Shown here: piece by piece, positions 54,760 to 64,000 of the stretch
Position numbering within the stretch: position 1 is the first letter of the stretch
How the letters are laid out: each line of letters starts with the position of its first letter
DNA from: Dermacentor variabilis
Taxonomy: Eukaryota > Arthropoda > Arachnida > Ixodida > Ixodidae
Direction of reading: 5' to 3'
Length of the DNA: 64,000 nt
NCBI RefSeq assembly: GCF_050947875.1
Contig: NC_134570.1
Coordinates: 108,387,122 to 108,451,121 of the forward strand
The notes under the pieces: generated by a model
Told to the model about the DNA's origin: nothing
Seen by the model: the letters and a program-made list of their open reading frames with translations, nothing else
The model's database searches: none
Translations under genes and position numbers: made by a program

Positions 54760-55330
54760 CCGACTGTAGCGAACGGATTTTTTTAGGCTGCCATATTTTA
54801 CAACTAGATGAAAATCGGGAAAATTATAAAGAAATCAAGTATCAAGTTGTCAGCACTCTAACTCAGCGATAAAAATCGAGATCGCAATTCTGTAAACAGG
54901 CACCAATTCAGATATCTAAAGCCGACCGGTAAATTGTGAACAGAAGTATTACGAAGCCGATAGGAAACAGTGAAATAAAGTAAGTTGTAAATTCATACAT
55001 CAAATTCGCTCTAGCATATGTCATTCGCATAACTGGGATGTTTATATTAGTGCACAGGTACCGATTTGTAAACTTCGTGCCTCATTTCTTTAAGACGTCA
55101 TAATATTGACCGTTCATTGTAAAATTTGTGAGGTCCTAAATAAATGTTTTCCTCGCTGCGATTGCTAAAACCTAACTTTCTCTCTCATTTGCAACAAATC
55201 TAATTCAAATCGGTCTAGCGGCTATTTCATAAAAGGATTCCTGCGTCTTGCATGTATTTGAATAGGCAGCACCGGAGTTGATCCCGAGCTCAAGCTTCCT
55301 CTTAGTGAAGCTTGTTCTTACTTTCTTCAA
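54760..55330. repeat. Family Q repeat, copy 4
   Basis: 'ATCGCAATTCTGTAAACAGG', 'CCGACCGGTAAATTGTGAAC' and, at 55,190-55,310, 'TCGGTCTAGCGGCTATTTC', 'CATGTATTTGAATAGGCAG' relate to the copies at 10.6, 34.5 and 36.9 kb (the last part inverted relative to 34.7 kb). Confidence 0.55.
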
Positions 55331-55437
55331 GATGACTACTTGCGTTAGCGTTATATCTGTTAAGATCTCAATGCGCACTTCTAGCTTCAGGCCGTCCGAT
55401 CTCGTAGTGCGCGTTATCAGCTGGCGAAAACCCGCAG

Positions 55438-55599
55438 GTGTCGCTGCGCATCCTGCTGGAAGAACTGGTGTCCCTCCGGCGCCAAAATGGCCGACTGCAG
55501 ATGGTGCACCAAGAAGAGGAGCATCATCGGCAGCAGCAATGTCAACAGCAACATCAGCAGCAACCGCAGCACCAGACCAAGGGCCCCGCTAAAGACACG
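55438..55599 (+). CDS. Fourth candidate exon of the coiled-coil gene
   Basis: The acceptor CCCGCAG (55,431-55,437) opens a phase-0 frame encoding 'VSLRILLEELVSLRRQNGRL' and then a Gln/His-rich run from CAG/CAA codons. It extends the upstream coiled coil. A possible donor ACG|GTTAGC at 55,600 is weak. If unused, the frame runs to a TGA at 55,633-55,635 and this would be the last exon. Together the four exons total 1683 bp (561 codons). No homologue recognised. Confidence 0.6.
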
Positions 55600-56080
55600 G
55601 TTAGCTCACATTATAGAGCGTTAATATACCTATGACCTACCGGAATGACACATCCCTGCGTGTAAAATTGGCGGGTCTTTGTTCTCGCCTACATTCTGAC
55701 TGCTACTCTCACAAAAATTATTGAAACAGTATTTAAAAACGTTATAGAAAAAGAATTTTTCACTTCTCTGTGGACCCTTTTCGCACATACTCAACCTTAG
55801 TTCTTGGAAGTCAGTTTTCTAGAAGACGGCTAAAGTACATTAAGTATCTTGTAGCAACTTTTTTATTATATAGATATAAATACCTTGGTATAGAAAAACT
55901 TGCGGCCATACCCATCTCACGATGGCTATCGGCGGCAATGCGTTAGCATTGGATCAATATAGCGACACAACGTATTGCCACCGTCGAAACGAGTTATGCA
56001 AGAGGCGTGTGCTGCAGCGGGATTCCAGCGGGTTCGCGCTTCCCTAAAAACCCTCGGCGCCATCTAGCGCCGCGAATCCT
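55600..56080. other. No further exon recognised
   Basis: 55,915-56,060 looks like a diverged dispersed repeat (shared phrases with 47,985-48,045) leading into the tandem array. Confidence 0.35.
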
Positions 56081-56410
56081 GCGCGTGGCCTCCGAAATGC
56101 GTGGCGCGCCGGTGCGTGCGAACGCTGACAAGCGCGCCATGCGGCAACCGGGTTCCTCTGTGACGCTGCTTTCTGGGCGCGGTGCGCCTTCTACAGTGGC
56201 ACTGCCGATAAGCCCGCGCGTGGCCTTCGACGCTAGAAGCGTGGTTCGCCGGTGCCTGCGAATGCTGACAAGCGCGTCATGCGGCAACCGGGTTCCTCTG
56301 TGACGCTGCTTTCTGGGCGCGGTGCGCCTTCTATAGTGGCACTGCCGACAAGCCCGCGCGTGGCCTTCGACGCTAGAAGCGTCGTTCGCCGGTGCCTGCG
56401 AACGCTGAGA
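56081..56410. repeat. About 140-bp tandem repeat, 2.4 units
   Basis: The motif 'GCGCGTGGCC' starts units at 56,081, 56,216 and 56,356. Units share 'AAGCGCGTCATGCGGCAACC', 'GGGTTCCTCTGTGACGCTGC' and 'TTTCTGGGCGCGGTGCGCC'. CpG-rich and non-coding. Confidence 0.88.
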
Positions 56411-56439
56411 GTCTGTTGCCCTCGCTTGCCGCACACTCG

Positions 56440-57010
56440 GTGGCACATACTCGGCGACTCAAGTAGGCGAGAGGTTCATTGGAGAGGGGCACATACGCAG
56501 TGCATTCATGGCGCAGCTCGCTAAAGCGTTGGCGTGAAAGGCGTTCATTGAAAGCAGCGCATATACCTAGCGCCTTTACGGCGCAGCCTACTGATGCATC
56601 GGGTTGCTGTCCTTGAGGAAAACCCTTGCGACGTGGATTCGATTCCTCCCAGCATGGGATAAACTTAAGGGATCTTTTTTTCGTCGTTGTAGAGGGGCAC
56701 ATTCCTAGTGGCAAATACCCAGTTACTCAACTTCGCGTCGAAGACGTTCATTGATGAGCCGCACACAACTACTGGCACAGACCCAGAGACCCGAAGTTGG
56801 CATCAAAGGGGTTCGTTGAAGACCAATACAGACCGAATGGCACATGTACAGTGCTCCAAGTCGACGTCAAAGAGTTTCTTCGAACAGCGGTGCCTAACAG
56901 GCCGCGCATTTGCAGCGACCCGTGTCGGCGTGAAAAATGTTCGTTGAAGAGGGGCACGTGTGTAAACATTGGCACATACTCAGTGACCCAAATTGGTTCG
57001 ATGGTTTGTT
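56440..57010. repeat. Diverged minisatellite ('GGCACAT...GTTCATTGAAGA')
   Basis: At least six degenerate units of about 60-90 bp contain 'GTTCATTGAAGAGGGGCACA'-like and 'TACTCAGTGACCCAAATTGG'-like blocks (56,440; 56,540; 56,690; 56,745; 56,810; 56,940). One B-box-like 'GTGGATTCGATTCC' lies at about 56,635. Confidence 0.6.
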
Positions 57011-57334
57011 TGGAAACCTGTTACCTGAGAACACCAGCCCAGTGCGCTAACTATTTGCCCACTGACTACCCAACGACTACGGAAGGCTGGAAAGCGGTTA
57101 GATACATAGATACAGACATCGATACGTTGAAAGATATCCAGATAGACAGATACGTAGCCCCCTGAAAGTGCCTGAAGCACCTATAAGAGTGCTAACGCAT
57201 TAAAACAAACAAACAAATGAACAAACCTCTCAGCAAACAGACGAACGAATGAACCAACTAACAAAGAAGCACACAGCTACCAAAGAAACAGACAAAAGAA
57301 ACAAAGAAACAAGCAAGCAAGCACACAAGCAAAG
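57011..57334. other. No feature recognised; AAAC/AAGC-rich end
   Basis: 57,200-57,334 is a degenerate A-rich tetranucleotide stretch leading directly into a SINE head. Confidence 0.4.
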
Positions 57335-57470
57335 CCCGCCGTGGTGGCATAATGGCTACGGTGTTGCGCCGCTAAGCCCGAGGGCGCGGGATCGAATCCC
57401 GCGGCGGCCGCGTTTCGATGGGTGTGAAATGCAAAAACGCCTGTGACCCGTGCATTGGGTGCAAGTTAAA
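57335..57470 (+). mobile_element. tRNA-derived SINE (family B), copy 6, 5' half
   Basis: CCCGCCGTGGTGGCATAATG, B box 'GCGCGGGATCGAATCCC', body to 'GGTGCAAGTTAAA', then broken by the family T element. Its 3' half resumes at about 58,467. Confidence 0.78.
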
Positions 57471-58461
57471 CGGGCCGTATAATGCAAATCTGTTCCAATT
57501 GGTTTTTGTTCCAATCTCCTGTCGTCAAATTTACGTAACCGCCGACGCAAGCATCGGGCGATGACCCGCAGTGTTGTCTGAACAGCCCAACCAAACGATG
57601 CCCTCCTTTATAGGAAGTAACTTCTTTGGTTTTAAAAACGAAGAACATTGCCTACAGTCAGCGGTTTGCCTTATCTAATTGGCTGACAAAAGGCGAGGAG
57701 CACGCTCTCGTGGAGAGGGTTTCGATGGGACCGAGTCAGTGCACTGAACATGGATAACCGTATGAAGAACGTGAGGCCGACGTCTGCGATTGGTCCGCTT
57801 CCCATTCTTAGCTTGCCGTGGCTGGTCGAAAATTGCGGCGGCGTGCAACGGAAGGTTAAGAATGCCCCTGAAACGGATCCTCAACAAAGAATAGTTGGCT
57901 GAGCCATCTCGGAGACGTGCCGAAAGGGCTCGATAACGTTATATATACCACGTAAAATTGTTTATTATATGCGCAAATAAATCCGTGCTCTCCGGCAAGT
58001 GCGAGTAGCCAATGCCTGAGTGATCGGCAGGTAGCCGTCTTCTATTTCTTTCGGAACGGGGCAGTATCCGGCTATTCAGAAAAAAAAGTTTTTTTTTTGC
58101 ATATTAATGCATCTATATTGCCTACACGTCACTCACGCAGTGAGTTTCGTGGTTTTGTGACGTCGCCTGACAGGCAGGCGAAGTGGGCGCATCCCGAAAA
58201 CCTTTGACCGATAGCCGAGTCTCAGACCGAGTGCTAATGGCGAAAAGGCGTCTAACCAGAAATAATAATTTTTATTTCGTTCGGTCTAATCATGCATAAC
58301 GTGTACACATGACATAAGATGGGGAGCTATCGCGGTTTTCGTGATGTCTCGTGACAGACAGTAGAAATGATGATGACCCGAAACTTTTTGGTCCAGTCGT
58401 GGAGGGCTGATTGCAGAATTGGAATAGAAAAGTTTGGAGGAGCTTTACGTTATAGCGCCCC
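57471..58461 (+). mobile_element. Non-autonomous TIR element (family T), copy 2, inserted in a SINE
   Basis: About 990 bp. Left end CGGGCCGTATAATGCAAATC; the reverse of the right end reads GGGGCGCTATAACGTAAAGC, giving imperfect inverted termini of roughly 25-28 bp. Internally colinear with 22,184-23,081. No transposase frame. Disrupts SINE copy 6. Confidence 0.72.
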
Positions 58462-58540
58462 AGCTTGTCAAAACATTTCGGAGTCCCCCACTACAACGTG
58501 CGTCAAGCATATCGTGGTTCTGGTACGCAAAATCCTAGAA
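58462..58540 (+). mobile_element. tRNA-derived SINE (family B), copy 6, 3' half
   Basis: 'GTCAAAACATTTCGGAGTCC', 'CCCACTAC', 'GTGGTTCTGGTACGCAAAAT' corresponds to the 3' third of the full-length SINE at 38,725-38,962. An A-rich tail with AAAC repeats follows to 58,625. Confidence 0.72.
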
Positions 58541-59184
58541 ATAAAAACAAACAAAGCAATCAGTCAAACAAACAAACATATAAACAAGCAAACAAAAAAC
58601 AATAACTCAAACAAAACAAACAAAAGGCGAGGCAAGACTTACAGCACGGAATAGTCATATCGCTGCCACCAATTTTCAGTTTTGAGTGAGGCAGCAAATT
58701 CATTTAGTGGCATGCTCGCTCACCTTTGGTTGTGACCTTTATTAATCTGCCTGTCTGCCGATATACCGCGTCTGACAACGACGCCTGGCTTCAGATCACC
58801 AAAAGGGGGGATTCGAGACAATGTTTTATTCGCCAATCTTTACAGCAGAGGCGGACATCAGGGCTTGCGCGATAATCGCCAATGGGATTATTAATTAACA
58901 TTTCGCTAATTAACCTTCTATATGAATGACTTTAGCGGGTACATTGTATCTCCAGAAAAAAGAAAGTCAGTCAGTGGTCATGCACGACATAACCCTCTGC
59001 TGTAAATTATGTGTCGCGCACCAGTTTTGAGAAATAAATGCTCAGTGTCTGAAACGAACGGCATATCTGTTCCGGACAACATGATTCCTTAAGGGAGATG
59101 TATGCGATACGTTGAACTCCGTACCGCATTTGAATGTTCGAAAATGTCAGCAGACAAAAGGTTATCGACTCTATGCCACAGCTG

Positions 59185-59186
<2 letters not shown>
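58541..59186. other. No gene recognised
   Basis: A-rich tail region, then unremarkable sequence with a TTAATTAA patch near 58,890. Confidence 0.3.

Positions 59187-59262
<76 letters not shown>
59187..59262. repeat. (TA)n microsatellite
   Basis: About 75 bp of TA. Confidence 0.96.
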
Positions 59263-59263
<1 letters not shown>

Positions 59264-61509
59264 GCACGTCCTCTTTTATGCCATTCGAATATCATTATCA
59301 CTTTAACATCGGTATATGGAAACTTGTTAGAATCATTTTCCTGTCTAGACTTGGATTCCCTTGAAATGTTCTGTTTAAAGTCGCGTTAAAGTAATTCAAG
59401 ATCCTGAGAAAATCTGTAGCATTATGCACGAAAGCGTCGTCACAGCAGTTATGCACTAAAAATAATTCAAAATTAGCTAGGATGTCTGATATCCACTAAA
59501 AGCGCAGTCATCCCGCTATTTAGGCAAGCCCGAAGTCCGCTATATGATAGCGGAACATTCGTTAACATGGTAAAAATTGGACACACGCGTAATAATGAAC
59601 ATGACGAGAATGTTTTGTGGCGCCTAAGTAGGCGCCACAAAAGATGGGTGGCTTTTTTCTAACATCTGTTACTGCGAAAAATGTCGAGAATATTGACATT
59701 TCATTTTTACGTCTGTTTGCGGATATGGAATAAAAAGTCGTCCTGTTCCATTTTTTAAAGTAGAAGAAACCACAAAACAAGCCTGAAAATTGCAATGTAG
59801 CAAATGGCAGTGCAAGTGCAGCTGAGGAAACGAAAAAGAAAATTTGGAGGACGCTTAAGCTTCGCCTTTGCCTTAAGTGCAACGCGACAGCATTTGAAGA
59901 TCCCTGACTGCTTTTCATGCTTCTCGGCAACTGCAGCTTATGTAACTGTAAAGTTTACCGAGAAATGCTGGCGGCAATCTTCGCGCACGAAGGCGAGCTT
60001 TCTGGTAGAAACGCGGCCTCTTGCGTGGGCCGAACCCGGAGGTCGTGCGCACACAGCCGCGCCGGAAAGTTACATAATTTTCTGGTTTCTTTTATTATTT
60101 CGCACTTTTAATATTTAAGTTGAGAAGATTTAACATAAAAGGTACGCGCTGTCGCTGTTTTGTCTCATGACATTTGTTTGTGGGCTGTCATTCTGAAAAA
60201 TTCCGAAGGATAACTTTGTCAAGAATGTAAGACTAAGTGTGAGCAACTTTCGTGATAGAATGGTGCGGCGATAGAATCCGCATATACCGTATGTCACCTA
60301 AACATATATATGGGAATTTTCGCTCACGGACAATGACAACGACGCCGTATATTCTGCGACACTTGGACCTCAACGCTATCGCGCGAAAAACAAACAATGC
60401 CGGCAGTTGGGAAAAGAACCGGCGAAAGCGAGAACGCCGGCTGAAACTGCGCTTAGAATCGCAGTCTACCGGGGCAGGCTTAACGCCAGGAACTATCAGC
60501 GGCGGTTAGTCGAGAGCGCGGAGGACAGTTTGGAAGGAAGGGTACAAATGGCCCGAAAAAAAAAATTCGAGAATGCAAACGCAGCTACGGCATTTAAAGC
60601 CAACGACTCGCTTCCTCGTGACGACTGTCATCGCTCTAATTTTTCTCTCCCCTATCATCTTCTGCGACCCCACCGCGCCAGATGGCCCGGCGAGATGTTT
60701 CTTCAAGCTTCCTCGTTTTTCTTTCTTCCTTTATTTTTTTGTTCATTCGGCGTCATTATTACCATTATTTGGCCTGTCACGCTGCCGACAGAAAACACAC
60801 AGCAACCCGCCCACCGGCCAACGACGCATACCGCTTTGAAAAAGATACTCGAAACAAAAAGAAAGAAAAAGAAACCGGCCTCCGCACCGGCAGCCAGTCG
60901 GTGTGTCCTGCCCCTGTGGCTGTGTGTCTCCCCGGCGAAAGGGACGACGCCGCGTCGCGGAAGCGAAACGACCTCGAATGAACCCGGCGCAGACTTCCGG
61001 GCAGCTTTCACTATACGCGTCGGGAGCGCGCGTGTCTGTACGTGCGTGCGTCTCGAGTAGCCGCGTGCTTGCCGCCGCTACTGCGAAAGAGACGCGCACG
61101 TTGTTGACGCGGCGCGGGCACGATCGGCATCTGCCGCTATATCGGTCAATGCCGGACCGGTTCCCCGCCTCCGGCGGCCCGGCTACTGACTTTCGCCGCT
61201 CTTCTCACTGCCTGGCCGATGCCGCTTTCGCTTTCTTTCCTTCTGCTCGTGCTGTTTGGGCTTCGTTGTGCCATGCGTCTTTGCAGACTTTTCGCCGGAG
61301 TTTATAACGCTATACGAATTTCAGAGTGAAGGCAAATGCGACTGGGGCCGACGACCAGACTGCGTTGGCTTTCCGAGACCCGCCGCTTTTTTCGTTCGTT
61401 CCAGTCTGCAGCGCTGAAGACGCCGTCTGTCAATGAATACACAGATTACCACTGAAGACGTCAGCATACTTATAGGCACAGCGGGCAGCGATGAAAACGT
61501 TTTGCGTCA
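59263..61509. other. No firm gene; GC-rich from about 60.86 kb
   Basis: A perfect hairpin (14-bp stem, 2-nt loop; TTTTGTGGCGCCTA arm) lies at 59,613-59,642. 60,860-61,500 is CpG-rich and could be a promoter region for the exon candidate at 61,510. Long overlapping frames there carry no recognisable domain. Confidence 0.3.
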
Positions 61510-61600
61510 ATGAAGTTGAGCGACGCACGACGCCTTCAGTGTTGTTGGTTGTACTTGTTGGTTGCGTTGTTGGTTGTACCTATACGCGGGTCATTCACAG
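61510..61600 (+). CDS. Possible first exon encoding a signal peptide (weak)
   Basis: The frame starts MKLSDARRLQCC and continues with a hydrophobic core 'WLYLLVALLVVPI' then RG, a plausible signal peptide. A good donor (CACAG|GTGAAC) at 61,601 would end the exon after 30 codons plus one base. A 'CTTATAGG' TATA-like box lies about 40 bp upstream. No downstream exon is visible in the remaining 2.4 kb, so the protein cannot be named. It could be chance. Confidence 0.3.
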
Positions 61601-61956
61601 GTGAACCGTGCCTTGCTCCGTACGCGACGTCGTCTTCGGCACTACAGTGGACGACGTGCCTTTGCGGTAGCGTTCCTCCCGTGAATCCTGTGCGCCCCGT
61701 GCCTCCCCCGCGCGCCGAGCTACGAAGACGCTCTTAACATTTCTGAGAGACGCTGGTCGCAACGAGCTATTTTAGCATTGTACGTCGTGATGCACGTGTC
61801 TGTTACGTCTGCATCGAGTGACGCATGTCTTGAGGGTATCGTTTCATTTATCGTCACATTCACCTGCAGCAGCATGGCGCCAGGCAAACGTCTCCAGTTT
61901 TCATTAAAGTCTGTATCTCTCTCTGTCTCTCACCGTCAGTCAGTTCACCTGCATCC

Positions 61957-62471
61957 TTAAAAGGACACTGAAGAGAAAAATGATTTCTTCTCCATCAGTA
62001 ATTACCTTTCTACAACACCAAAAACACCACTCTGACCACCATAAGACGCTTGCTAAGCCAGAAAATATGCGCAAAAGCGAAAGACGGGTGGTGACGCTTC
62101 CTTGAAGCTCCCGCACCTGGTCACTGTGACGTCATGAATTTTGATGGCATGTTCTAAGGCTTACTTAATTATATATCGGTACAGGTTGGACTACATTGTG
62201 TTTTAAAGGAACCAAATAATAAACATGGGTAGTTTCGGGAACATTTACTCAGCCAACACGGCCCAAATGCGAAAATATACTTTGTAGTCCTCGACGTTAG
62301 ACTGACGTACCGGCGTTGGGGTTTCGGCGCGAAATTCAAATACTGATACATCAACCTTCATTTTTCTATATAATAATCAAAATATTATTTTGAAATGACT
62401 GCCTGCGGGATTCTCGAACAATGCTTTATTAGTCTAAACTGATTTGTTGTGTCGCTTTAGTGTCCCTTTAA
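61957..62471. mobile_element. MITE with TTAA ends (about 515 bp)
   Basis: Left end TTAAAAGGACACTGAAG; right end CTTTAGTGTCCCTTTAA is its inverted partner. TTAA at both tips suits piggyBac-type target choice. No transposase. Half-copies of the same termini are at 39,955 and 44,398. Confidence 0.8.
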
Positions 62472-62569
62472 GTACGCTGTGTGCTAATTATGCTGTGGCC
62501 CTGAGTAGCACTGGCTAAAGCGCCCAGGGCTAGATCTAGCGCGCATAAGCATCCTGGGCAGCTTGATGG

Positions 62570-62790
62570 CTGTCGCAGTATCGCAATTGGTAGGACAACG
62601 TACGCGTAATGCGGAGGTCGTGGGTTCGTTTCCCAACGTCGACAAGTTACTTTTTCGCCCGCTTTCATTTCCCTTTTGTTCATTATTTTTCCACGCTTCA
62701 ATTTCAACCACAGCTAGTTATTACCCCTTATGCTTACCCCGGTCGTCATTAACAAAAATCGAGCGATTCTGTTTCTGTTCTTCTCGTTAT
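62570..62790 (+). mobile_element. tRNA-derived SINE (family A), copy 3
   Basis: The head has 'GTATCGCAATTGGTAGGACA' (A-box-like) and 'GTCGTGGGTTCGTTTCCCA' (B-box-like). The body is 'CCGCTTTCATTTCCC' and the diverged tail 'AAAAATCGAGCGATT', 'CTGTTCTTCTC'. Same layout as 33,504-33,750. A genuine tRNA gene is unlikely because the acceptor stem does not pair. Confidence 0.7.
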
Positions 62791-63428
62791 GCTTCCTCGT
62801 ATGAGGGAAGACGCTGTGCATCAACGAAAATTATTAATTGTGAAAATTTAAGGCCTGAGATAGTTTAAGAGGCCGTGTGCAGCTCATGCGTCATGTGTTA
62901 TCCGGGCTCAACTGGATCTGTGGAAATAATATTTTGGGTGCCAGGCACATCGTCGGAGAAGTAAAATTGTATATATTTTCCGCGTTTTTTTTTTCGCAAG
63001 GTTAACTTGCTACAAGCCAGCCATTGGTGCCCACAGACACCACAATCCTGCGATGACTTTCTAAGTGGTTATCTGCAGTATCCTCACTACGTTATTAATG
63101 ACTCACATTCATATCGGCGTCGTAGCAAACCAAGAGAACCAAACGTGGCTTTCGTTTCGATAAATTCTGCAATCCCGTATAATAATTTTTCAGTTTTAGC
63201 CATTATAAAATTTTATAATTTTATAACCGAACGAAATGAGGTGGCTTATACGCCATTAGCCTTAGCTGACATGGCCTACAGACGAAATAAATGCCACCAA
63301 GGCACGCTGGTGCCCTGCTTTCGCTTTATTGCTGATGCGTGACGGACCACTTTTGAGGTGAGCCGTGAATCCTCGAGGTACGCTTTTCGTCCTCAGAAGC
63401 ACCAGTCGGATCTTTTGTTATATGGCTA
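62791..63428. other. No gene recognised
   Basis: The 111-codon frame at 63,007-63,342 shows no family motif. No repeat boundaries seen. Confidence 0.3.
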
Positions 63429-64000
63429 TAGGGGTTGTGCGAATATTCGAAACTTTCGAATAACGAATCGAATAGTGTCCTATTCGATTCGGTCTTCGAA
63501 TAGAATAGTCACTATTCGTAATCGCGAATAGTTTTTGAGTATTTTGCGAACATTTTATAGCCCCAGCTGCGCACAGTTAAACATAACATTGGAGCAAAAC
63601 AATGATTAACTTCATCCACGCAGGCATAGCTTGTCCGCGTACACGATGACCTAAAACGCGAGAACTATACGTAGTGGATCAGGCTACGTCGCTCAGGGAG
63701 TCCGACTTTACCGACTATACGAACAGTCATGCGCATGCGAACAAACTGCTTATCTGTTTTTATGATGTTCCATTTTCGCGTTTAATGAACAGCGTTTCAT
63801 AATGTGTAATGTAGTCACTGGGACTTGCTAACGTTACGAATACCGGGATGTGAACATAGGTGAACACAGTGTTATACTAATTGTGAAAATGGTGGTCCGT
63901 TATCAGAAAAATATCCGAAAAGCATTCAATCCCATTCACTGCTGGCACTATTCGATTCGTATTCGATTTGCTCCTCAGAATTGTAATTCGCGTACCCCTA
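63429..64000. mobile_element. MITE with TAGGGGT terminal inverted repeats
   Basis: Left end TAGGGGTTGTGCGAATATTC; the reverse of the window end reads TAGGGGTACGCGAATTACAA. Subterminal 'CGAATCGAATAGTG' occurs in inverted orientation near both ends. A TA duplication at the tips is likely. The element ends exactly at the last base, so the right flank is not seen. Confidence 0.75.

Noticed and set aside
60407..61060. 217-codon plus-strand frame
   Set aside because: GC-rich region with several overlapping long frames on both strands and no recognisable motif. Promoter-like composition is a simpler explanation.
62570..62650. Possible tRNA gene
   Set aside because: A- and B-box-like motifs are present, but no acceptor stem pairs and the downstream sequence matches the SINE body and tail seen at 33.5 kb.
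63007..63342. 111-codon plus-strand frame
   Set aside because: No recognised motif or conserved pattern, A/T-rich surroundings, no regulatory signals.

Overview
This is eukaryotic, repeat-dense DNA, most likely from an ixodid (hard) tick, probably metastriate. I recognise two tRNA-derived SINE families, TTAA-type and fold-back MITEs, RTE-like 3' ends with GAT-repeat tails, I-like LINEs and long (TA)n arrays as typical of tick genomes. This is from memory and was not searched. There is no bacterial-style operon, rRNA, CRISPR array or convincing functional tRNA gene.

Left third (1-18.7 kb): a nested retrotransposon landscape. A decayed non-LTR element (minus strand, about 10,225 to 2,106) was hit by a tRNA-SINE (8,855-9,090; 15-bp target duplication) and by a near-intact 5.3-kb I-like LINE (2,623-7,949 minus; 13-bp target duplication; ORF1 with three zinc knuckles; ORF2 endonuclease-RT-RNase H with one in-frame TGA). 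Next to it lies an apparently complete, young LTR retrotransposon (11,303-18,420 plus; 4-bp target duplication GTAG; nearly identical LTRs; one 1492-codon Gag-Pol frame). Its polymerase has a Ty3/gypsy sequence type, but the integrase lies upstream of RT-RNase H. That is the copia-like order known from Gmr1-type elements, and its Gag carries a SCAN-like segment.

Middle (18.7-42 kb): mostly mobile-element remains. These include RTE 3' ends, a TIR element also present at 57.5 kb, several MITEs, an LTR plus gag relic, RT relics, a perfect 140-bp palindrome built on (TA)50, two adjacent palindromes at 32.3 kb, and a TRIM-like LTR pair at 40.3-41.5 kb whose leader resembles that of the Gmr1-like element.

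Right third (42-64 kb): the only convincing host gene is an unrecognised coiled-coil protein on the plus strand. Four candidate exons (42.1-42.6, 51.9-52.9, 53.4 and 55.4-55.6 kb) join with compatible phases, and their introns are full of repeats. Further right are 140-bp tandem repeats, a SINE split by a DNA transposon, a possible signal-peptide first exon at 61.5 kb, a TTAA MITE, another SINE, and a MITE that ends exactly at the window edge.
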